From Acidobacteriota bacterium (GTDB lineage: Bacteria > Acidobacteriota > Thermoanaerobaculia > Gp7-AA8): DNA of 64,000 bases. The position numbers and the translations under genes were made by a program. The stretch's first letter is position 1; each line of letters starts with the position of its first letter. The stretch is from NCBI GenBank assembly GCA_016184115.1, contig JACPDH010000022.1:25093-89092 (forward strand), in the 5' to 3' direction. The notes under the pieces were generated by a model. It ran no database searches. It saw only the letters and a list, made by a program, of their open reading frames with translations, and had not been told where the DNA came from. Positions 26,196 to 35,527 of this stretch are shown piece after piece.

Positions 26196-28763
26196 ATGCA
26201 ACGGCGGAAACTTCCGTACCGGCTCCTGTGGCGTGCCGCAATCGTGCTGCTTCTCGCCGACGGAGCGGCGGCGGTTCCGCGTGCATTCGCCGGGATGGAG
26301 CTCTCCGAAGCGCTTCTCCGGCTGAAGACCCGCGGCGTCTCGATCGTCTTCACGAGCGAGTTGGTCAAGCCAGAGATGCAGGTTGTCCGAGAACCAGTAT
26401 CGAGCGAGCCGCGGACACAGCTCGACGAGCTCCTCGCTCCATTCGGCCTCCGTGCCCGTGAGGCGGCGGGCGGAATCCTCGTCGTGGTGCGCGCCGTCGA
26501 TCGGCAGGCGGCCGAGGGCTGCACGGTGATCGGCCGCATTCGCGATCGCGACAGCCTAGCTCCCGTCGCAGGCGCGATCGTCCACATCGACGGCGATCGA
26601 CAGGCAGTCGTCACCGACGAACTCGGCCGGTTCGAGGCGCCCGGCATCCCTGCGGGGCGGCATACGTTCGTCGCGTCAGCTCGCGGTTTCCTCGACGAGG
26701 CCATGCGCGACATCGCGGTCTCGCCGGGTGACTCGCGTAAACTCGAGCTCCTTCTCTCCCCTGCCCCCTTTCTCGCAGAGAAGATCGAGGTCTTCGGCGC
26801 TCCCAGCCCATCGGGCCAGGAACCGCTCGCGACAACCTTCATGCTCGGTCACGACGAGCTCGAGCGCGTGCCACAACTGGGCGATCCGATGCGCGGGCTC
26901 TCCTTCGCACCCGGGATCGCGGCGAGCGACCTTTCGGCGCGGCTCAGCGTTCGCGGGGGACGCCCCGACGAGACGAAGGTCGTTCTCGACGGGCAGGAGA
27001 TCTACGATCCCTGGCATCTGAAGGACTACGAGAGCGCGCTGACGATCATCCCGTCGCTTGGACTCGCAAGCGCGAATCTCCTCTCGGGCGGCCTCTCCGC
27101 GGCGCATGGCGACAGGATGGGCGGGACGGTCGACCTCCGGACGCGCGGCTCGACCGATCCCATCGCTCGCATCTCCGTCAGTACGCTCGATGCGCTCGCG
27201 CAGAGCTCCGGCGCGTTCGCCGCGGAGCGAGGAAGCTGGCTCGTTTCGGCACGCCGCGGTTTGATCGACATCGCGTCCGAGGTGAGCGAAGAGGAAAAGC
27301 CGAGTTTCTGGGATCTCTTTGCGCGGCTCGACGTGCGTCCGGCGCCCACTCAGGCGATCCGCATCCACGCCCTCGCCGCGGGTGACGACGTCGACTACAT
27401 CGTTGCCGACGAAGGCGAAGCCGAGACACTCCTCACCAATTACACGAGCAACTATCTCTGGCTCACGCACGCGGTGAACCTCGGTTCCACCCGACAGCTC
27501 GAGACGACTGCGTCGTGGAGCCGCACAACTCGCGATCGCAACGGAAGCGAGGATCAGGACGAAAAGTCCTTTGTCGTGACCGATCGGCGCGATCTCGACG
27601 TCCTCGGCGCGACGCAGACGTTCGTCTGGCAGGCACCCGCGGGCCATGTCGTTCGCGTCGGATGGGAGCTTCGCGACTTCGACGCCGACTTCGATTACGT
27701 GAACGAGATCGAGCCCGACCTGGTGATCGAGGCGCCGTTCGCTCCGCCGCGACAATTCACGACGGATTACCACAACGAACTTCATGGAAGGCAGTGGGGA
27801 AGCTGGCTCAGCGACCGCCTCACGCGCGGCAACGTCTCGCTCGAGTTAGGCGTGCGCTACGACGATCACTCTCTGCCCGAGCAGAGCTTCTGGAGTCCGC
27901 GGTTCGGGGTGGCATGGCAGGTCGCGCCGCGAGACGCGCTGCTTGCGAACTGGGGAACCTATCGCCAGAGCCAGCGGGCGTATGAGCTTCAGGTCGAGGA
28001 CGGCGAAACGGAGCTCGGCTTCGCGGAGCGCTCCGCGCAGTCGTCTCTCGGATACGAGCACCATTTCGGTGCCATGCACTCGCTGCTCCAGACGCTTCAC
28101 ATCGAGCTGTTCCGTCGCGAGGTCTCGAATCCACGCGTCAACTTCGAGAGCCTTCTCGAACCGATCAATCGTTTTCACGAGACCGAGCCTGATCGCGTTC
28201 GAATCGCACCCGATGAGAGCCGCACGCAAGGTCTCGAGCTGCTGACCCGAGGCATGCTGGCTCCCACGTTAGCCTGGCAACTCGCGCTCACCTGGTCGGA
28301 TAGCAGCGACACCTTCGACGGGGAGGAGGTGCCGCGCGCCTTTGACCAGCCGATTGCAGCAACAGCTTCGGCCGCCTGGAACATCACGACGAACTGGGAC
28401 CTGAATCTCGTCTGGAGCTACCACTCGGGCTGGCCGGCGACTCCCGTCACCGCGCGATTCGAGGATGACGGCGAAGGCGGCGCGGACCTGGTCGTCGAGT
28501 TTGGGGCGCTCCGCAGCGAGAGGCTTCCCGACTATCACCGGCTCGACCTGCGCCTCAGTCGGACGTGGCGCGTCGCGAGTGGCGCGATTCGCGCCTTCGT
28601 CGAGCTGAGAAACGCCTACGACCGACAGAACGTCTCGGGCTACGACGTATCGATCGATGACGACACAGCCGAGGTCGACCTGACACCAGAGTACTGGCCG
28701 GGCGTCGTCCCTGTCGTCGGATTCGTCTGGGAGCGCTGTGGCCGTAACTGCGGCAACCGTTAG
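26196..28763 (+). CDS. TonB-dependent receptor with STN and carboxypeptidase-regulatory-like domains
   Basis: An 855-residue outer-membrane receptor. I start it at 26196, which begins MQRRKLPYRLLWRAAIVLLLADG, a signal peptide. Then come a small STN (secretin/TonB N-terminus) domain (~33-100, LSEALLRLKTRGVSIVFTSELV), a CarboxypepD_reg-like domain (~109-187, VIGRIRDRDSLAPVAGAIVHIDG), the plug (~195-325, with SVRGGRPDETKVVLDGQEIYDP) and the beta-barrel. The C-terminus ends WERCGRNCGNR, unusual instead of an aromatic residue. The STN domain suggests signalling to a FecR-type regulator; the ECF/FecR pair is convergent at its 3' side. Confidence 0.9.
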   Translation: MQRRKLPYRLLWRAAIVLLLADGAAAVPRAFAGMELSEALLRLKTRGVSIVFTSELVKPEMQVVREPVSSEPRTQLDELLAPFGLRAREAAGGILVVVRAVDRQAAEGCTVIGRIRDRDSLAPVAGAIVHIDGDRQAVVTDELGRFEAPGIPAGRHTFVASARGFLDEAMRDIAVSPGDSRKLELLLSPAPFLAEKIEVFGAPSPSGQEPLATTFMLGHDELERVPQLGDPMRGLSFAPGIAASDLSARLSVRGGRPDETKVVLDGQEIYDPWHLKDYESALTIIPSLGLASANLLSGGLSAAHGDRMGGTVDLRTRGSTDPIARISVSTLDALAQSSGAFAAERGSWLVSARRGLIDIASEVSEEEKPSFWDLFARLDVRPAPTQAIRIHALAAGDDVDYIVADEGEAETLLTNYTSNYLWLTHAVNLGSTRQLETTASWSRTTRDRNGSEDQDEKSFVVTDRRDLDVLGATQTFVWQAPAGHVVRVGWELRDFDADFDYVNEIEPDLVIEAPFAPPRQFTTDYHNELHGRQWGSWLSDRLTRGNVSLELGVRYDDHSLPEQSFWSPRFGVAWQVAPRDALLANWGTYRQSQRAYELQVEDGETELGFAERSAQSSLGYEHHFGAMHSLLQTLHIELFRREVSNPRVNFESLLEPINRFHETEPDRVRIAPDESRTQGLELLTRGMLAPTLAWQLALTWSDSSDTFDGEEVPRAFDQPIAATASAAWNITTNWDLNLVWSYHSGWPATPVTARFEDDGEGGADLVVEFGALRSERLPDYHRLDLRLSRTWRVASGAIRAFVELRNAYDRQNVSGYDVSIDDDTAEVDLTPEYWPGVVPVVGFVWERCGRNCGNR

Positions 28764-28815
28764 GGCGGCGTTCCGCGTCGCGTGACCGCGAGGGGGCTCG
28801 AGACGACGGAGCGAG

Positions 28816-29850
28816 TCACTTCGTCTCCTTGACCGTGAGCACTCCGTCTGCGAGAGTCCCTTCGAGACCCGACCCCGCGAGGATGGCAAACGGGGCTTCG
28901 TCGGGACGCATCCTCTCGATCGAGCCGTGGAGCACGATTTCTCGTGCGCGCGACTCGATCGAGGGCGTCGCATATCGGACGATCCAACCCGTTTCCGCCT
29001 CGACCCAATCGAGAAACTCCGCGAGCGTTCGCCCTTCGATCTCGTACGGCGGCCCTGCGCCGAAAATCCACTCCCATCCGGAGCCCCAGGCGCTGGCCGG
29101 GCAAGTCGTGATCTCACCCGCCTCCCCCACCGTCCCTTCGAATCCTGCGGGAACTTCCTCCCGCGCGCCATCGCGTTGGACGATGACGACTCCTTCACGC
29201 ACGCGGACCACCATCGCCCGAACGCCGCTGAGCACGCGCACCTCGAACCGCGTGCCGACGTCTCGTGCCACACCCGCCGCCGTCCTGACTTCGATCGCTT
29301 CCCTCTTCCCAACGCCTCGCGTGCTTCCCGTATCGACGTAGACCGCTCCCTCGGCGAGGTGGATCTCTGACGCCGAGACCAGCGTTACCCGCGTCGCTTC
29401 GTCGAGCCGGATCGCGATGCCTCCCGTCAGGTGGATCGCACCGCGCGATCCACGCTCTCGCGTCATGAGCGTCGCGCCGGCAGGAAGGCTTGCACCTGCC
29501 GAGACGAGCTCGGCGCCCGCTCCTCGCGGCTCGACGGAGAGCGAGCCCACGACGTGGGCGACGGTCGCGACCTCCGTAGGCGGCATCGGCACTGCACGAT
29601 CGCGCAGGAGCCAGACGAGCAGCAGCGCGCCCGCCGCGGCCGCGGCAATCGCCAGCCGCTGCGTCCATGCACGCCTCGCCTGCCGCTTCGAAGCGCCGAC
29701 CTCGTTCTCCCAGGCTGCACACGTCTTCGCCCGGATCGCGGCGAGCTCGATCTCGGGAAGCGGAGCGCGAGGACCCGAAGATCGGATGAGCTCGGCGATT
29801 TCGTCGTCGCCGAGTCGGTCCGCTGCAGCTCCGAGACGCTCGTCGTTCAT
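28816..29850 (-). CDS. FecR-type transmembrane regulator
   Basis: A 344-residue protein starting at the ATG (29850) that overlaps the sigma-factor stop (ATGA). It has a cytoplasmic N-terminal part, a membrane helix at ~66-83, a FecR domain (~110-215, including SEIHLAEGAVYVDTG and RDVGTRFEVRV), and a C-terminal STN/DUF4974-like domain (TLAEFLDWVEAETGWIVRY...APFAILAGSGLEGTLADGVLTVKE). In Fec-type systems such proteins pass a receptor signal to an ECF sigma factor. The sigma gene is directly upstream and coupled. Confidence 0.87.
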   Translation of the reverse strand: MNDERLGAAADRLGDDEIAELIRSSGPRAPLPEIELAAIRAKTCAAWENEVGASKRQARRAWTQRLAIAAAAAGALLLVWLLRDRAVPMPPTEVATVAHVVGSLSVEPRGAGAELVSAGASLPAGATLMTRERGSRGAIHLTGGIAIRLDEATRVTLVSASEIHLAEGAVYVDTGSTRGVGKREAIEVRTAAGVARDVGTRFEVRVLSGVRAMVVRVREGVVIVQRDGAREEVPAGFEGTVGEAGEITTCPASAWGSGWEWIFGAGPPYEIEGRTLAEFLDWVEAETGWIVRYATPSIESRAREIVLHGSIERMRPDEAPFAILAGSGLEGTLADGVLTVKETK

Positions 29851-30461
29851 TGTGCCTCCGATCGCGACCGGTGCGACGCGGCAGGGCTCTCCAGGCCGAG
29901 CCACGCCGCGCGGAATGAAGCGCGTGCGCGCGTCATGAGCGACTCCGTCGCTTTCTCACTCATGTCGATTCGCCTGCTGATCTCTCGCACCGAGATTCCA
30001 TCCACATACTTCCACCCGAGCACTTGTGCGTATCGTTCCGGAATGAGATCGAGCGCGAGATGCACCTGCTCGGACGTCTCGGCGCTCAGCAGAACTTCGT
30101 CAGGGCTTTCGTACGACGGCGCGCGAAACGCCTTCGCGTCGAGCCCGTCTCCCTCGAGGCTCACTTCGCGAGGAGCGCCACGAAAGTGCATCGCGATCTC
30201 GTTCCTGCAGCATGCACATAGCCAGCCGAGAAGCGGCCCGTCGCCTCGATACGTCGCAAGCTTCGTGACCACCTTGCAGAGCGTCGCCTGCACGATGTCC
30301 TTCGCGAGCTGCGAATTGCCGTCGAGCCGCGCGATCGCGAAGCGATAGACCGCGGGGATGTAATGGCGTGAGAACACCTCGTACGCCTCCTCATCGCCGG
30401 AGAGCATCCGCAGAACGAGCGCCGGCTCGTCGCGCGGTTCCCATCGAGATTCGTCGTGCAT
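29847..30461 (-). CDS. ECF sigma factor
   Basis: A 204-residue sigma-70 family protein. Region 2 lies at ~25-90 (YEVFSRHYIPAVYRFAIARLDGNSQLAKDIVQATL), with a WLCACCRNEIAMHF segment of region 2.4, and region 4 near 130-185 (LDLIPERYAQVLGWKYVDGISVREISRRIDMSEKATESLMTRAR). It overlaps the FecR-like gene by 4 bases. Together with the nearby TonB receptor it looks like a FecIRA-type signalling set, but in convergent arrangement. Confidence 0.9.
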   Translation of the reverse strand: MHDESRWEPRDEPALVLRMLSGDEEAYEVFSRHYIPAVYRFAIARLDGNSQLAKDIVQATLCKVVTKLATYRGDGPLLGWLCACCRNEIAMHFRGAPREVSLEGDGLDAKAFRAPSYESPDEVLLSAETSEQVHLALDLIPERYAQVLGWKYVDGISVREISRRIDMSEKATESLMTRARASFRAAWLGLESPAASHRSRSEAQ

Positions 30462-30650
30462 CCCGATTGCTCTCCGGGACGCGCGGCCCGAGACTCCGAT
30501 CCGCGCGTTCCTATCCTGAAATCCCAGATGCGATTCGTGTCGGAATCCTTCTCAACATACGCTCGCCGCGCGAAGACGGCGGGGCGCGGCGCTGAAATGC
30601 AGCCGCCCCTGCTGGATCTGACGTACGGCTCCGGCCTCCTGCGTCGACGG

Positions 30651-30983
30651 CTATTCGCCGTATCGAAGCACCTTGACCTTCTCCATCGTCACGAGCCCCT
30701 CGCCGAGCATCTCGTCGAGGATCGGCTCGAGTTTCGCGACCATCGCCTCCGTGTCGACGATCTCGACGATGACGGGCAGGTCCTCCGAAAGCTCGAGCAG
30801 GTGGCTCGTATGAAGAATGCTGTTCGCGCCGAAGCCGGCGATGCCGCGGAACACCGTTGCGCCCGCAAAGCCCTCGCGGCGCAGCCTCTCGAGCAGCGCG
30901 TGGGAGAGAGGTTGCGCGTGCCATCGCTCCGACTCGCCGAAGAAGATGCGGACCAGAACCTGTTCGCCGGTCAGTTTTCGCAT
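30651..30983 (-). CDS. DUF190 family protein
   Basis: A 110-residue protein (start MRKLTGEQVL at 30983). Motifs VLVRIFFGESERWHAQPLSHALLERLRREGFAGATVFRGIAGFGAN match DUF190, small PII-like proteins that usually accompany CrcB. It lies 4 bases behind crcB on the same strand, and the functional link is to fluoride export. A longer N-terminal reading of 14 residues is unlikely. Confidence 0.9.
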   Translation of the reverse strand: MRKLTGEQVLVRIFFGESERWHAQPLSHALLERLRREGFAGATVFRGIAGFGANSILHTSHLLELSEDLPVIVEIVDTEAMVAKLEPILDEMLGEGLVTMEKVKVLRYGE

Positions 30984-30987
30984 TCCA

Positions 30988-31371
30988 TCACCTCCCGGTG
31001 AGCCACTTGCCCAGCGCGAGCCCAAGGAAGCCCGTCACGAGGCACACGACGAGGGTCGCTGCAATATTCGCGAAGGCGAGCCCCGTCGCACCTTCACGAA
31101 GCAGTTCGGTCGTCTCGTAGTTGAACGTCGAATATGTCGTAAATCCGCCCATGACTCCAGTTGTTAGGCCCAGACGCCACATCGGCGGGATCGCCTCGGT
31201 TGCGAGGCCGACGTGCATGATGAGAGCGATGAGGAACGAGCCGAGGGCGTTCACGGCGAGGGTGCCCGCGGGAAACGCCGACGGGGCGGCGCGCGCAACC
31301 CAGGTCGAAAGCAAATAGCGCGCGCCGCTACCGAGCGCTCCGCCGAGACATACGACCAGAAGACGTGTCAT
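30988..31371 (-). CDS. crcB: Fluoride ion channel CrcB/Fluc
   Basis: A 127-residue four-helix membrane protein with GGALGSGARYLLSTW at the start and the fluoride-channel signature GGFTTYSTFNYE near 90-101. It exports fluoride as a dimer. It lies 1 base behind mscL and 4 before DUF190; I saw no fluoride riboswitch in front of the operon. Confidence 0.95.
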   Translation of the reverse strand: MTRLLVVCLGGALGSGARYLLSTWVARAAPSAFPAGTLAVNALGSFLIALIMHVGLATEAIPPMWRLGLTTGVMGGFTTYSTFNYETTELLREGATGLAFANIAATLVVCLVTGFLGLALGKWLTGR

Positions 31372-31372
31372 C

Positions 31373-31813
31373 TCAGGCCATCGGCTCGACGGACGCCGTG
31401 CAGTTAGGGCAGCGCGATGCCTTCCGCGAGATCGAGGTGATGCAGAGCGGGCAGTCGCGCTCCGTGGGGTCGGCCGGCGCCGGCTCCGCTCGAAGCGAGT
31501 TCATCCACTTCACGAGCATGAAAACCGCGAAGGCGAGAATGGCGAAGTTGACGACCTCGTTGACGAAGATGCCGTAGTTCAGCGTGACGGCACCTGCCTC
31601 CTTTGCTTTCGCGAGCGTCGCCACCTTCTCGCCTGAGAGCGTGATGAAGAGATTGGAGAAGTCCACTCTCCCGAGGAGCAGCCCGAGAGGCGGCATGAGC
31701 ACGTCTGCGACGAGCGCATTCACGATCCTGCCGAATGCGCCGCCGATGATCACGCCGACGGCGAGATCCATGACGTTCCCCTTGAGCGCAAACTTCTTGA
31801 ATTCCGCGAGCAT
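31373..31813 (-). CDS. mscL: Large-conductance mechanosensitive channel with zinc-ribbon tail
   Basis: A 146-residue membrane protein (GGAGG before ATG). FKKFALKGNVMDLAVGVIIGGAFGRIVNALVADVLMPPLGLL is the classic MscL start. Two membrane helices are present. The tail carries CPLC..14 residues..CPNC, a zinc-ribbon-like motif that occurs in a minority of MscL proteins. It releases osmolytes on hypo-osmotic shock. It heads the mscL-crcB-DUF190 operon, an unusual combination of osmotic and fluoride protection. Confidence 0.95.
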   Translation of the reverse strand: MLAEFKKFALKGNVMDLAVGVIIGGAFGRIVNALVADVLMPPLGLLLGRVDFSNLFITLSGEKVATLAKAKEAGAVTLNYGIFVNEVVNFAILAFAVFMLVKWMNSLRAEPAPADPTERDCPLCITSISRKASRCPNCTASVEPMA

Positions 31814-31882
31814 GGGACGATTCCTCCGATGCGATTAATGCCCGAATTCTATCTCCCGAGCGAACACGAGCACACGAAAAGG

Positions 31883-32072
31883 CCTGGCTCGGGAGCGTTT
31901 ACATTCACGGTTCGCATCGCCAAGTGCACGGGGACACCGAAAGACCGGGCTCGGGCTCGGGAGCGTTCACGTTCACGGAATCACGCGTGACAAGCTGCGA
32001 CCAGCGGGAACATCGCATGCGAAAAGCGAGGTGCTTTGCCCGTGCACGTGAACGCTCCCGAGCCCGAGCCCG
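31883..32072. repeat. Inverted and direct copies of a 27-bp GC-rich repeat
   Basis: 31945-31971 (CCGGGCTCGGGCTCGGGAGC then GTTCACG) and 32046-32072 are perfect reverse complements of 27 bases. A third, partial copy in direct orientation starts near 31883. The 405-base gap between mscL and the acetyltransferase gene holds no gene; the rest (32073-32218) contains only the ribosome binding site of the next gene (AGGAGG near 32206). Confidence 0.8.
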
Positions 32073-32218
32073 GCTGTTGACTCTTTTCTACTCCGCGGCC
32101 CGGTGTTGACTTGTCGATCACTTCCCGGGGTCTCACATATCCCCCTCGACAACAGTGATATTCTTCCGCCCACTTGCCGCCCCCCATTGGCGGAGCATCC
32201 CATTCAGGAGGATTCCAG

Positions 32219-32755
32219 ATGCCGAATCGATACCCACAGGAGGCGGCGCTCCGCGACGGTCGCCGGCTGCTCATCCGTCCATTCGCCGAGAAGGACTCGA
32301 AAGCTCTCTACGAGTTCTTCATGCGCCTTCCAAACGAGAGCCGCCGGTTCGCGTGGGACGCGATCGACGATCCTCATCTCGTGGAGAGCTGGGGCCGCGA
32401 CCTCGATTATGCAAAGACCCTTCCACTACTCGCGCTCGACGGGACGAAGATCGTCGCGGACGCGACACTCCATCGCCGCCATGGCGGACCGCTTCGACTC
32501 GTGGGGCGGATCAAGTGGCTCATCGACCCGCAATACCGAGGAATCGGACTCGGCACGCTCCTCGTGAATCACTTCATCGGCGTGGCGCGTCAGAACGGCC
32601 TGCGCCACCTCACGGCGATGCTCATCAGCGACCTCGAGACCGACGCGATCCAGACTCTGAAGACGCTGGGCTTCAAGGAGTACGTCGTCCCCGGCTACGG
32701 CACCGACCCCGATGGCGGCCAGCACGACATGACGAAGATGGTGCTGAAGCTGTGA
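32219..32755 (+). CDS. GNAT-family acetyltransferase
   Basis: A 178-residue protein with an AGGAGG ribosome binding site 8 bases before the ATG at 32219. GNAT features are present: LLIRPFAEKDSKALYEFFMRLP (alpha1), ADATLHRRHG (beta4) and the acetyl-CoA loop QYRGIGLGTLLVNHFI. It resembles acetyltransferases related to the Pat-type protein acetylase module, but substrate identity is unknown. A terminator lies 55 bases downstream. Confidence 0.88.
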   Translation: MPNRYPQEAALRDGRRLLIRPFAEKDSKALYEFFMRLPNESRRFAWDAIDDPHLVESWGRDLDYAKTLPLLALDGTKIVADATLHRRHGGPLRLVGRIKWLIDPQYRGIGLGTLLVNHFIGVARQNGLRHLTAMLISDLETDAIQTLKTLGFKEYVVPGYGTDPDGGQHDMTKMVLKL

Positions 32756-32760
32756 AGGCA

Positions 32761-33187
32761 GGCCAAAGGTCAAAGCAGGCAGGTCAAAGGTCATAGGTCA
32801 AAGCAGGCAGGCGGAGGGGCGATGAGCCCCTCCGCTTTTTTGGGGGACGAGAGGCGAACGCCGGCGAACGACGGCCCACAGGCTGTGAGCTAGAGCAGAT
32901 AGCGGATTGCGTCCCTTCGTCGCGTAGCGACGACATATCGTAGCCCCCGGTGACCGAGCCCCGCAAAGCGGGGGCGAGGGAACCGGGGGAAGCGAGGCAG
33001 GAGAATCCCCCCGCCGCGTAGCGGCGGAAGATCCGGCGCCGCTACGCGGCGCGACAATTTTCGTCGACGTTTTCCCCCCGGTAGCATCGCCCGCGTCGCG
33101 GGCTCGCCACCGGGGGCTAACGTATGTCGTCGCTACGCGACGGAACACCAGGTGCCTTTGACCTATGACCTTTGACCTCAAACCTGC
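32761..33187. repeat. Nested inverted repeat bounded by GGTCAAA heptad arrays
   Basis: Seven 7-mers (GGCCAAA, GGTCAAA, GCAGGCA and variants, 32761-32809) are matched on the far side by five complementary ones (33153-33187); 32781-32803 and 33156-33178 are perfect 23-base reverse complements. Inside, arms 32918-32953 and 33108-33142 pair with few changes, and the core is full of small GC palindromes (e.g. CCGCCGCGTAGCGGCGG near 33010). No gene is supported within 32842-33189. Confidence 0.82.
32811..32841 (+). terminator. Rho-independent terminator
   Basis: A 10-bp stem GCGGAGGGGC / GCCCCTCCGC around GATGA is followed by six T. It lies 55 bases after the acetyltransferase stop and terminates that gene. 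Confidence 0.9.
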
Positions 33188-33189
33188 CT

Positions 33190-35367
33190 TTAGAACTGCG
33201 GCTCCACACCCATCTCTCGCAGCAGCTCGTGCGCACCGTCGACGGCGTCCATGACCCAAAGCATGTAGCGCGAGTCGACGATGACGGTTCGAACGTACTT
33301 CTCGTTGACGACCCAGTCGGCGGCGATCCCTTCCCAGTTCATGTCGAACGCGAGACCACAGACTTCGCCCCACGCGTTGATCGCCGACGACCCGGAGCTT
33401 CCGTTCGTTACGTTATTCGTCGTCACGTATGCGACGGGAAGCGTGCCGAGCTCGGGGTCGGCGTAGGTTCCGAACCTCTTCGCCCTCGCAAGCTCGAGAA
33501 GGCGCGCCGGACTGTCGAACGGACGGCTGCCCGTGTCCTTCCGGAGTACTCCTTCGATCGTCGTCTGCGGCAGATAGATCACCCCGTCGCGCGGTTCGTA
33601 TCCCTTCACTTGTCCGAAGCCGACGCGGAGCGTGCCATTGGCGTCGGGAGCGAGGCGCCCGTTCTTCGCGGTGCGCAACGCCTCGATCATGACCGGTCGC
33701 AGGCGATATCGAGCGCCGCGGTTCGCGAGCGCCTGATCCTCGATCCGGCGCACGAGCGGGTGGAGCTCCGCGGCGAGGCCGATCATCGCATCGCCGCGAT
33801 TGACGAGCGCTGCAGTCGGCTCATCGAACATCGCGAGCCGCACGTCCTGCTGGTCGATCATCGTTCCGGAGTAGAGCGCATCGAGCAGCGATTCGACCTG
33901 CTCCTCGGGTGCGGCCTTCCCGGTCTTCGCGAGTGCGACGTCGATCGCCTCGATCCTCTGCCCCTTCGGAAGCTTCGTCGCCTCGAGCAGTGCGAAACGG
34001 AGGCCGGCGCGGTCGGAGGCGCGCTCGATCGTCCGCTGCGTCCGCTTCACGCCGTTCATCCGCTGCGCCCAGTCACGTTCCTGGTATCCCTCTTCGCGCT
34101 CGGCGTCCCGCTTCTTCGCGCGCTCGATGCTCAGCTTGTAGAGGACTGACGCCTGAGAGAGCATCGGCGACGACGTGGAAAGGTAGCGAACCACGAGATC
34201 GCGATCGCGGGTTGCGCGCTCCGTCGCGAGTAGGCTCGCGTACTCCTTCGCGGCCGCCTCGTAGCGTTTCGCCAGCTCCGGCTTCGACGCGACGAGCTCC
34301 GCGACGTGCTTCTCATCCTCGAGCTTCCGATCGAGCAGACCGTCGCGGTGGAAGGCCTCGAGCACCCCTTCGTACTTCTTTAGGTAGTTCTCCAGACTCG
34401 AGACGCGCGTCGCGTTCGCGATCTCGACATCGCGTCCTCGCTTTCCCTCTTCTCGCAGAATCGCGAGCAGGCCTCGCCGAAAGCGATTCTCCGTCGGCAG
34501 CCACCATTCCTGCGCAGCGCGCACTTCGTCAGCCGACACGAGACGGCTCGTCCAGCCTGGATAGCCGGCGAGCAGCGTGAGGTCGCCCGGATCGATGTCG
34601 CGCGTCGAGACTTTGAGCCAATGCGCGGGCTTGTATGGAACGTTGTCTTTCGAATAGTCGGCGCTGCGCCCATCGGGCGAAACGTACGCGCGTAAGAAAC
34701 CGAAATCGCCCGTGTGGCGTGGCCACATCCAGTTGTCGTCCTCGTCGCCAAAATTACCGACACCCAGGGCGGGGGCATAGACGAGACGTACGTCGCGGAT
34801 CTCCATCTGCGTGAGGAGCAGGAAGAGCTCGCCGCCGAAGAACGTCGAGACCTCACAGCGGATCCCATCGGCCGATTCGCATGCCTTCACGAGAGCCTTC
34901 TTCTTCGCATCGATCGCGTTCGCACGCGCGGTGTCGCCGATACCCTTCTTCGCTCCTCCTACAACTTTCGCGGTGACGTCGTCGATATTCGTGGTGACGT
35001 AGACGCGTTGGGTGGGAGTCGCCTGCGGCTCATCCGACCGGCTCTTCGCGAGAAACCCATCGTTGATGAGGTCGCGCTCGGGAGTCGAGTTGTACTGGAG
35101 TGCACCGTGCACGCAGTGGTGGTTCGTCACGATGAGCCCTTCGGGCGAGACGAACGTCGCGCTGCATCCGTTAATCTCGACGATTGCCCCCATCGGGAAG
35201 CCGGTTAGGTCGGCGAATGAGGCGGGGTCGAGCTGCAGCCCGAGCTCTTTCAGCTCGTCGCCGAGCGCGGGAATCTGTTGCGGCATCCACATTCCTTCGT
35301 CTGCCGCCGCAACGGTCGCGAAGAACAGCGAAAAGACGACGACTGGAAGAGTCGAGACGCGGGTCAT
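33190..35367 (-). CDS. S46 family dipeptidyl-peptidase
   Basis: A 725-residue exported serine peptidase (signal peptide ~1-22, mature end near ADEGMW, as in DPP7/DPP11). The trypsin-like catalytic elements are visible: His in TNHHCVH (82/83), Asp in the GNFGDEDDNWMWPRHTGDF region and Ser658 in the motif NGSSGSSAINAWG, where the usual GNSGS reads GSSGS. Such enzymes release dipeptides from oligopeptides in the periplasm. The S1-pocket type (DPP7- or DPP11-like) cannot be told by eye. It has a weak AGGTGA ribosome binding site. Confidence 0.93.
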   Translation of the reverse strand: MTRVSTLPVVVFSLFFATVAAADEGMWMPQQIPALGDELKELGLQLDPASFADLTGFPMGAIVEINGCSATFVSPEGLIVTNHHCVHGALQYNSTPERDLINDGFLAKSRSDEPQATPTQRVYVTTNIDDVTAKVVGGAKKGIGDTARANAIDAKKKALVKACESADGIRCEVSTFFGGELFLLLTQMEIRDVRLVYAPALGVGNFGDEDDNWMWPRHTGDFGFLRAYVSPDGRSADYSKDNVPYKPAHWLKVSTRDIDPGDLTLLAGYPGWTSRLVSADEVRAAQEWWLPTENRFRRGLLAILREEGKRGRDVEIANATRVSSLENYLKKYEGVLEAFHRDGLLDRKLEDEKHVAELVASKPELAKRYEAAAKEYASLLATERATRDRDLVVRYLSTSSPMLSQASVLYKLSIERAKKRDAEREEGYQERDWAQRMNGVKRTQRTIERASDRAGLRFALLEATKLPKGQRIEAIDVALAKTGKAAPEEQVESLLDALYSGTMIDQQDVRLAMFDEPTAALVNRGDAMIGLAAELHPLVRRIEDQALANRGARYRLRPVMIEALRTAKNGRLAPDANGTLRVGFGQVKGYEPRDGVIYLPQTTIEGVLRKDTGSRPFDSPARLLELARAKRFGTYADPELGTLPVAYVTTNNVTNGSSGSSAINAWGEVCGLAFDMNWEGIAADWVVNEKYVRTVIVDSRYMLWVMDAVDGAHELLREMGVEPQF

Positions 35368-35527
35368 TCATTCACCTCGGAGGTCGAGTCGCCAGGAGCT
35401 CGGCAAAGGAGCGCCCCGCGCGCGGCGCGATTCTAATCGACGGATATGCCAACGCGATGTGACGATCGAGCGAACGCGCCGCGAAGGATGGATGCGCGGC
35501 CTCCCTTACGGAAGGCCGCCTCCCCGC

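Noticed and set aside
31814..31860. Fluoride riboswitch in front of the mscL-crcB operon
   Set aside because: The short leader lacks recognisable fluoride-aptamer core elements. A similar-looking GGCGATGAGCC string at 32818-32828 belongs to the terminator of the acetyltransferase gene.
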